A DNA stretch of 64,000 nucleotides, taken from assembly GCA_902599045.1 (NCBI GenBank), contig CACKEA010000006.1, positions 1-64,000 on the forward strand, given 5' to 3'. This DNA comes from an uncultured Alphaproteobacteria bacterium. Lineage in GTDB: Bacteria > Pseudomonadota > Alphaproteobacteria > HIMB59. Below the pieces are notes generated by a model. The model saw only the letters and a list, made by a program, of their open reading frames with translations. It was not told where the DNA came from and did no database searches. Both the position numbers and the translations under genes were made by a program. Within the stretch, counting starts at the first letter, position 1, and every line of letters begins with the position of its first letter. Below, piece by piece: positions 60,030 to 64,000 of the stretch.

Positions 60030-60248
60030 ATGAATATTAGTTTTATATTGGCATTTATAGCAATCTTCATTGTCTCTTATTTTGTTGGTAATTATATAGC
60101 TATTGATGGAGATGAGTTAAGTAAATCTAAAAAACTCTACTATAAAATTATTTCAATTTTATCCGTATTTGTATTTCTGGGAAGTTTTGTGTTTTTTATG
60201 TTTCTTGTAAATAATGGAAACTTTGGTTCAAATATAAAAGTATTTTAA
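60030..60248 (+). CDS. Small two-helix membrane protein
   Basis: This 72-aa protein has helices SFILAFIAIFIVSYFVGNY and IISILSVFVFLGSFVFFMFL. It is in the same direction as the similar-sized gene at 59812. No family recognised. Confidence 0.45.
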   Translation: MNISFILAFIAIFIVSYFVGNYIAIDGDELSKSKKLYYKIISILSVFVFLGSFVFFMFLVNNGNFGSNIKVF

Positions 60249-60350
60249 ATTTATTTGTAACACAATTCAGAAAAAAGATTATTTAATTAATTTTGGCGGC
60301 AAATATTTGAGTCACTAGACAATTCTATTCTTTTTATATAATTTTTTCTT

Positions 60351-60566
60351 ATGTCCAGCATTCATAGTTTAATGAAATATTTAACTCCATATGAGTTAGA
60401 TCATATAAAATTTTTAGCTCATAACAATGAGATCCCCTATGGCGCAATCAATACCCAGTATAGAATTGATAAAAATGACGTAAAAAATCTGATGAGATTT
60501 ATGCTAAATGATAATGACTATTTGAATTGGAAAAAAATTTATAATAAAAATTCTCAGCAACACTAA
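60351..60566 (+). CDS. DUF2805 / TIGR03643-type small protein
   Basis: This 71-aa protein has LTPYELDHIKFLAHNNEIPYG followed by IDKNDVKNLMRFML and NWKKIYNK, the helix-turn-helix-like pattern of the DUF2805 family. Members are small soluble proteins often near DNA-repair or pigment genes; their function is not established. It is convergent with the FAD-protein gene. Confidence 0.7.
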   Translation: MSSIHSLMKYLTPYELDHIKFLAHNNEIPYGAINTQYRIDKNDVKNLMRFMLNDNDYLNWKKIYNKNSQQH

Positions 60567-60589
60567 CTGAGGCAAAATTCATATAAATA

Positions 60590-61570
60590 CTAATGTTTTA
60601 GGCTATTTTCTGTAAAGTCCTGAGCTAATTTTTTACCTGAAAGCCAAGCATCTTGCATACTTGGACCTTCACACCAGTCACCAAAGGAATATAAACGACG
60701 ATCAATAGACTCAATATATCTTTTTGACTTAATATCCCTTAAACTTTTTTTAGTATAAGAATACCTCCATCTGTGTGATTTTTTAAATACTGCACCAGCA
60801 TCAGATTGAAAAGACTGTTTCATCTTATTAATCACATAATCTTCGAGCACATAGTTTTCTATATTATAATATTCTTTAGTCCACTCTGCTCTCATATTTA
60901 TAACCCAGCACTCCTCATTAAAAAATTCATGTTTAAAATTCTGGTTCATTAAGAAACTTATTTCAGGTGTTAAGTGATATCCAAATTGAAATGGAACACC
61001 TAGTCGCTTATTAAAGGCCACCATGATGGTCCAAATAGCATCAAACTCGATGTCAGGCATGTCACTATAATCGATATATTTTTCTAATAGCGTCTTAGAC
61101 TGTTCAAAGGGCATGCTGCAAAAAATATAATCAAATGGTCCAAATTTCTCTTCACCTGCCATTAGATAATATTCCTTATTTATAGTCTCAATACTAGTTA
61201 TTTGCTTTGAAAAATAAGTTGGATAGTGAAGTGATTTATGAATGTTAATTGGAATTGATTCATTCCCCTCTTTCCCCACTATAATTTCTTTATCTTCAAT
61301 GGGTGAATTTTGTGAAATATTTGAACAAAATTGCCCTTTTAAAATTTTAATCGCATCAATTTTATTTAAGTATTCATTAAGACCTATAATACCATGATCT
61401 AATTTTAAATAATGCGCGCCATGATCGAAAGCATATTGATTATGCTTTCTAGTACTTATTCTACCCCCAGGCCTCCAAGATTTTTCAAAAAAAGTTATAT
61501 CCAGAGCGGGTAGGTGGTAAGCTAAAGAAAGCGCACTAAGCCCAGTTCCAATAACTGCTATCTTTTTCAA
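60590..61570 (-). CDS. FAD-dependent amine-oxidase/renalase-like oxidoreductase
   Basis: This 326-aa protein has the N-terminal dinucleotide motif IAVIGTGLSALSLAYHL, then FEKSWRPGGRISTR and AFDHGAHYLKL, and a C-terminal flavin-contact YSFGDWCEGPSMQDAWLSG. This is the renalase-like family of NAD(P)/FAD proteins. It is co-directional with psiE, ung and gloB, 5 nt after psiE. The substrate is unknown. Confidence 0.87.
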   Translation of the reverse strand: MKKIAVIGTGLSALSLAYHLPALDITFFEKSWRPGGRISTRKHNQYAFDHGAHYLKLDHGIIGLNEYLNKIDAIKILKGQFCSNISQNSPIEDKEIIVGKEGNESIPINIHKSLHYPTYFSKQITSIETINKEYYLMAGEEKFGPFDYIFCSMPFEQSKTLLEKYIDYSDMPDIEFDAIWTIMVAFNKRLGVPFQFGYHLTPEISFLMNQNFKHEFFNEECWVINMRAEWTKEYYNIENYVLEDYVINKMKQSFQSDAGAVFKKSHRWRYSYTKKSLRDIKSKRYIESIDRRLYSFGDWCEGPSMQDAWLSGKKLAQDFTENSLKH

Positions 61571-61575
61571 TGTTA

Positions 61576-61998
61576 TTACTTTTTTATATTTCTAGGTTTA
61601 ATTTCATCGACATCTTCTACAGGACGAAGTATCGGTACATATCTTAGTCGAAGAATTATGACAGCAATAGCTACTAGGACTATGGCACCAGCTTCGTATA
61701 AAAGAAGTTCAGGATTTGAGTCTTTACCTTGAAGTATAATAAGTCTTGATAAAGCGGTAATAGCAATAAATAAGGGATAAGTCATTCTCACCCGATTAGA
61801 CACATAATAAACTCTTACCATTCCGATTACCTCAACGTAGATAAATAATAGAAGTAAATCAGCTAATTCTACATATTGTACGTCTATCATTCTCAGTATT
61901 TCAAAGAGAATGGCAGTTATCGTAGCTACTAAAATGACACCAATTACTGCTTTTTCTACAAAACCAACAAAATTTTCAACGGTAGACTTCATTACCAC
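61576..61998 (-). CDS. psiE: PsiE-family membrane protein
   Basis: This 140-aa protein has four helices. It has the PsiE pattern VEKAVIGVILVATITAILFE, ELADLLLLFIYVEVIGMV and TALSRLIIL. In E. coli psiE is phosphate-starvation-inducible, though its role is unknown. It overlaps ung by 7 nt. A link to the phosphonate genes 15 kb away is only suggestive. Confidence 0.82.
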   Translation of the reverse strand: MVMKSTVENFVGFVEKAVIGVILVATITAILFEILRMIDVQYVELADLLLLFIYVEVIGMVRVYYVSNRVRMTYPLFIAITALSRLIILQGKDSNPELLLYEAGAIVLVAIAVIILRLRYVPILRPVEDVDEIKPRNIKK

Positions 61999-62669
61999 TC
62001 AACCATATCAATTTGTTTTGATTTAAGAAAGGCATTTGTCTTAGAAAAAGGTTTGCTTCCAAAAAAACCGCGATGAGCGGATAAAGGAGATGGATGAGGT
62101 GCAATTAAAATTAGATGCTTACTCGAATCAATATACTCTTTTTTTGATTGAGCAAATGATCCCCACAATATGAAAACGATATTTTCTAATTCATTACTAA
62201 TTACAGAAATGACTTTATTAGTAAAAATATCCCAGCCAATTTTTTGATGTGAAAGGGGTTTTGATCTCTCCACTGTTAATGTTGTATTTAACAAAAATAC
62301 ACCCTGTTTGGCCCAATTTTCTAGGTTGCCATTATTAAAGTTAACTTCTTTTTTTAAATCATCCTGTAATTCTTTATAAATATTTATAAGAGAGGGCGGA
62401 GGTTTGACAGAGTCTGGGACAGAAAAACTAAGTCCGTGGGCTTGACCAGGGCCATGATAGGGATCTTGACCTAAAATAACTACTTTAACATTATTTAGAG
62501 GTGTTAAATTAAAAGCATTAAAAATTTGTTTTCCTGGAGGATAGTAAATAATTTTATTTTGTTTTAATTCTAAAAGTTTTTTTTTGAGATTAACCATATA
62601 GTCTTGGTCAAACTCATCTTTTAAATGATTAAGCCATATTTCAGGGAGTTGAATGGTAGGTTTTTCCAC
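61992..62669 (-). CDS. ung: Uracil-DNA glycosylase
   Basis: This 225-aa family-1 enzyme has the water-activating motif VVILGQDPYHGPGQAHGLSF, LLNTTLTVERSKPLSH and the DNA-intercalation loop APHPSPLSAHRGFFG. It removes uracil from DNA at the start of base-excision repair. Length is normal. psiE begins inside its last codons. Confidence 0.97.
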   Translation of the reverse strand: MEKPTIQLPEIWLNHLKDEFDQDYMVNLKKKLLELKQNKIIYYPPGKQIFNAFNLTPLNNVKVVILGQDPYHGPGQAHGLSFSVPDSVKPPPSLINIYKELQDDLKKEVNFNNGNLENWAKQGVFLLNTTLTVERSKPLSHQKIGWDIFTNKVISVISNELENIVFILWGSFAQSKKEYIDSSKHLILIAPHPSPLSAHRGFFGSKPFSKTNAFLKSKQIDMVEW

Positions 62670-62680
62670 TCAGGTGTATA

Positions 62681-62926
62681 TTAGTTTAAGGTTGCGTCTT
62701 TACTTCGACCGTATTTTTCAAGTTTATAAATAATTTTTTCTTTAAGATCATGATTTTCTTCTAAGGCCATTACCAATGCTTGTGTGTAGAAGAAACAAGC
62801 TGCTTCAATATCAGCTTTGTTTTCAAAGTAATTTGCTGCCTCGTAGTACAAAGAGCATACTTTGTCCATTTGCTTTTTTTGAAAAGCATCAGTTATATCG
62901 TTATCTAATTGAAATGCGTCTTTCAT
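62681..62926 (-). CDS. Small TPR-like helical protein
   Basis: This 81-aa protein reads as helix pairs (DKVCSLYYEAANYFENKADI and ACFFYTQALVMALEENHD), consistent with one or two tetratricopeptide-like repeats. It lies 11 nt before ung in the same direction. Function unknown. Confidence 0.6.
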   Translation of the reverse strand: MKDAFQLDNDITDAFQKKQMDKVCSLYYEAANYFENKADIEAACFFYTQALVMALEENHDLKEKIIYKLEKYGRSKDATLN

Positions 62927-62979
62927 GATTAATTTAAAATTAGCACATTTACCTAAAACACCAAGATTAAAATAAATTA

Positions 62980-63741
62980 CTAAAAATTATCCTTTGCAGA
63001 GCGTATTTTAGCAAAAACTTCTATTGCATTTTGAGACTCATAAAGTTTCATAAATTGATCTTCATCGCACCTTAGAAATGGATTACATAGTAATTGATCT
63101 GAGAGCATTGTAGGTATTGTTGGGCGGAGTTCTTTTTCTTGATGTGAGACCCACTTAGAATAATGTTGAAGTTCCTTGTTATTAGGATCAATGCTCAAAG
63201 CAAAATTAACATTTGCCAAAGTATATTCATGCCCACAATATATTTTTGTATCCTTTGGTAATTGTTTGATTTTGCACAAACTGTCCCAAAAAACTTCAGG
63301 TGTTCCCTCAAACATTCTCCCGCAACCTATGCTAAAAAGAGTATCTCCGGAAAATAAAATATTATGTTGAGGCATAAAGAAATTTATATGTTGAAGTGTA
63401 TGACCGGGAGTATGAATAACTTTATATTCATTCCCTAATATCACAAAAGTCTCATGATCTACAACTTCTTTATCTGGTTTAGGAATTTTAGAATCATTTT
63501 TATATCCTATAATTAAAGAATTAAATTTTGATTTAATCTCACTTACAGCAGCTATATGATCATCATGATGATGGGTAATTAAAATATGACTTGCTACGCA
63601 GTCATTCAGTTCAAGAATTTTTAAACACATACTCAGATCAGAGGGGTCTACTAGTACCCCTTTAGTTTCATGAGGATTTTTTATTAAATATCCATAATTA
63701 TCTTCTAATTGGGGAAATAAATAGACATTAGGTTTTTGCAT
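62980..63741 (-). CDS. gloB: Hydroxyacylglutathione hydrolase (glyoxalase II)
   Basis: This 253-aa metallo-beta-lactamase-fold enzyme has ILITHHHDDHIAAVSEI (dinuclear metal motif), HTPGHTLQHINFF, LFSGDTLFSIGCGRMFEG and IYCGHEYTLANVNFAL. It hydrolyses S-lactoylglutathione to lactate and glutathione. Length and C-terminal substrate domain are normal. It is divergent from a methyltransferase gene, an arrangement common in alphaproteobacteria. Confidence 0.95.
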   Translation of the reverse strand: MQKPNVYLFPQLEDNYGYLIKNPHETKGVLVDPSDLSMCLKILELNDCVASHILITHHHDDHIAAVSEIKSKFNSLIIGYKNDSKIPKPDKEVVDHETFVILGNEYKVIHTPGHTLQHINFFMPQHNILFSGDTLFSIGCGRMFEGTPEVFWDSLCKIKQLPKDTKIYCGHEYTLANVNFALSIDPNNKELQHYSKWVSHQEKELRPTIPTMLSDQLLCNPFLRCDEDQFMKLYESQNAIEVFAKIRSAKDNF

Positions 63742-63781
63742 AAGAAATAGAATGTTAAGTAAATCTAGTTAAAATACAACT

Positions 63782-64000
63782 ATGGATATTAACGCATCAG
63801 ATATTTACAGTTTTTACCAGTCAAAGTTAGGCACACTTGTTAAACGAAATATTCGTCATCAATTATACAGTCATTTAAATTCTATCAATGACAGTGTTGT
63901 CTGTGGATATGGATACACAAATCCCTACCTTTCTTTTTTAAATAAACAAAATAAAAATTTACAAATATCTGCAATGCAGCCAGAATTTTTAGATGGTAAT
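63782..64000 (+). CDS. SAM-dependent methyltransferase, N-terminal part (runs off window)
   Basis: I read 73 codons from ATG 63782 with no stop before the edge. The N-terminus (DIYSFYQSKLGTLVKRNIRH) and VVCGYGYTNPYLSFL, in place of motif I, match the conserved alphaproteobacterial methyltransferase encoded divergently from gloB. The catalytic part lies outside the window. Confidence 0.75.
   Translation, partial: MDINASDIYSFYQSKLGTLVKRNIRHQLYSHLNSINDSVVCGYGYTNPYLSFLNKQNKNLQISAMQPEFLDGN

Noticed and set aside
1-64000. CRISPR arrays, insertion sequences, prophage genes, rRNA
   Set aside because: I saw no regularly spaced repeats, transposase or integrase motifs, phage structural genes, or rRNA segments on either strand.

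Overview
The window is AT-rich, gene-dense DNA with very short intergenic gaps, typical of a streamlined marine alphaproteobacterium. The best placement is the HIMB59/AEGEAN-169 group or a close SAR11-like relative. The placement rests on a flotillin-associated rhodopsin with a D-N-I motif, many periplasmic-binding-protein transporters, and the alphaproteobacterial pairing of gloB with a divergent methyltransferase. It is an inference from gene content; no tree or database search was run.

Layout. (1) 1-8926: a ribose-type (CUT2) ABC transporter split over a divergent promoter. The binding protein and ATPase (cut by the window edge) run left. PxpA, a biotin carboxylase and two large RbsC-type permeases, one of 757 aa, run right. 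(2) 9045-15119: a flotillin-associated rhodopsin (D79/N83/I90, retinal lysine K213 present), an SPFH/flotillin protein, an SCP2-like protein, an alpha/beta hydrolase and a sodium:solute symporter. (3) 15225-22463: small and large subunits of an N,N-dimethylformamidase-like amidohydrolase, a small unknown protein, a cupin, a lactonase-like metallo-beta-lactamase, xylose isomerase, a HAD phosphatase and an aldo/keto reductase. A similar inverted repeat (TGTTTCA-N5-TGAAACA) lies upstream of both (2) and (3). (4) 22464-31950: a CUT1 carbohydrate ABC transporter with two ATPases and a 63-aa membrane protein, followed by dhaL-dhaK, and divergent from a Gfo/Idh/MocA dehydrogenase and a TIM-barrel isomerase.

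(5) 32057-46961: a phosphonate island. It has a first transporter phnD-phnC-phnE, a methyltransferase, a decayed stretch with a truncated 5'-nucleotidase, a HAD hydrolase on the opposite strand, a complete C-P lyase core phnGHIJKLM, a terminator, and a second transporter phnC-phnD-phnE1-phnE2. phnF, phnN and phnP are not in the window. Hairpins after binding-protein genes probably tune expression within the transporter operons. (6) 46969-51489: an isomerase, an MFS carrier, small membrane proteins (one frameshifted), a hexapeptide acetyltransferase of a phosphonate-associated type and a MazG-like protein.

(7) 51614-60566: an accessory zone of very small proteins around tRNA-Ala(GGC). It contains many dimeric alpha+beta-barrel (monooxygenase-like) and NTF2/SnoaL-like proteins, recent duplicates, an orphan signal-peptide fragment and a 19-nt copy of the tRNA 5' end. 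(8) 60590-64000: housekeeping genes: an FAD amine-oxidase-like protein, PsiE, uracil-DNA glycosylase, GloB and a partial methyltransferase.

The strongest candidates for unusual biology are the rhodopsin-flotillin cluster and its possible co-regulation with the amidase operon, the PxpA/biotin-carboxylase/giant-permease transporter locus, and the small-protein zone around tRNA-Ala.
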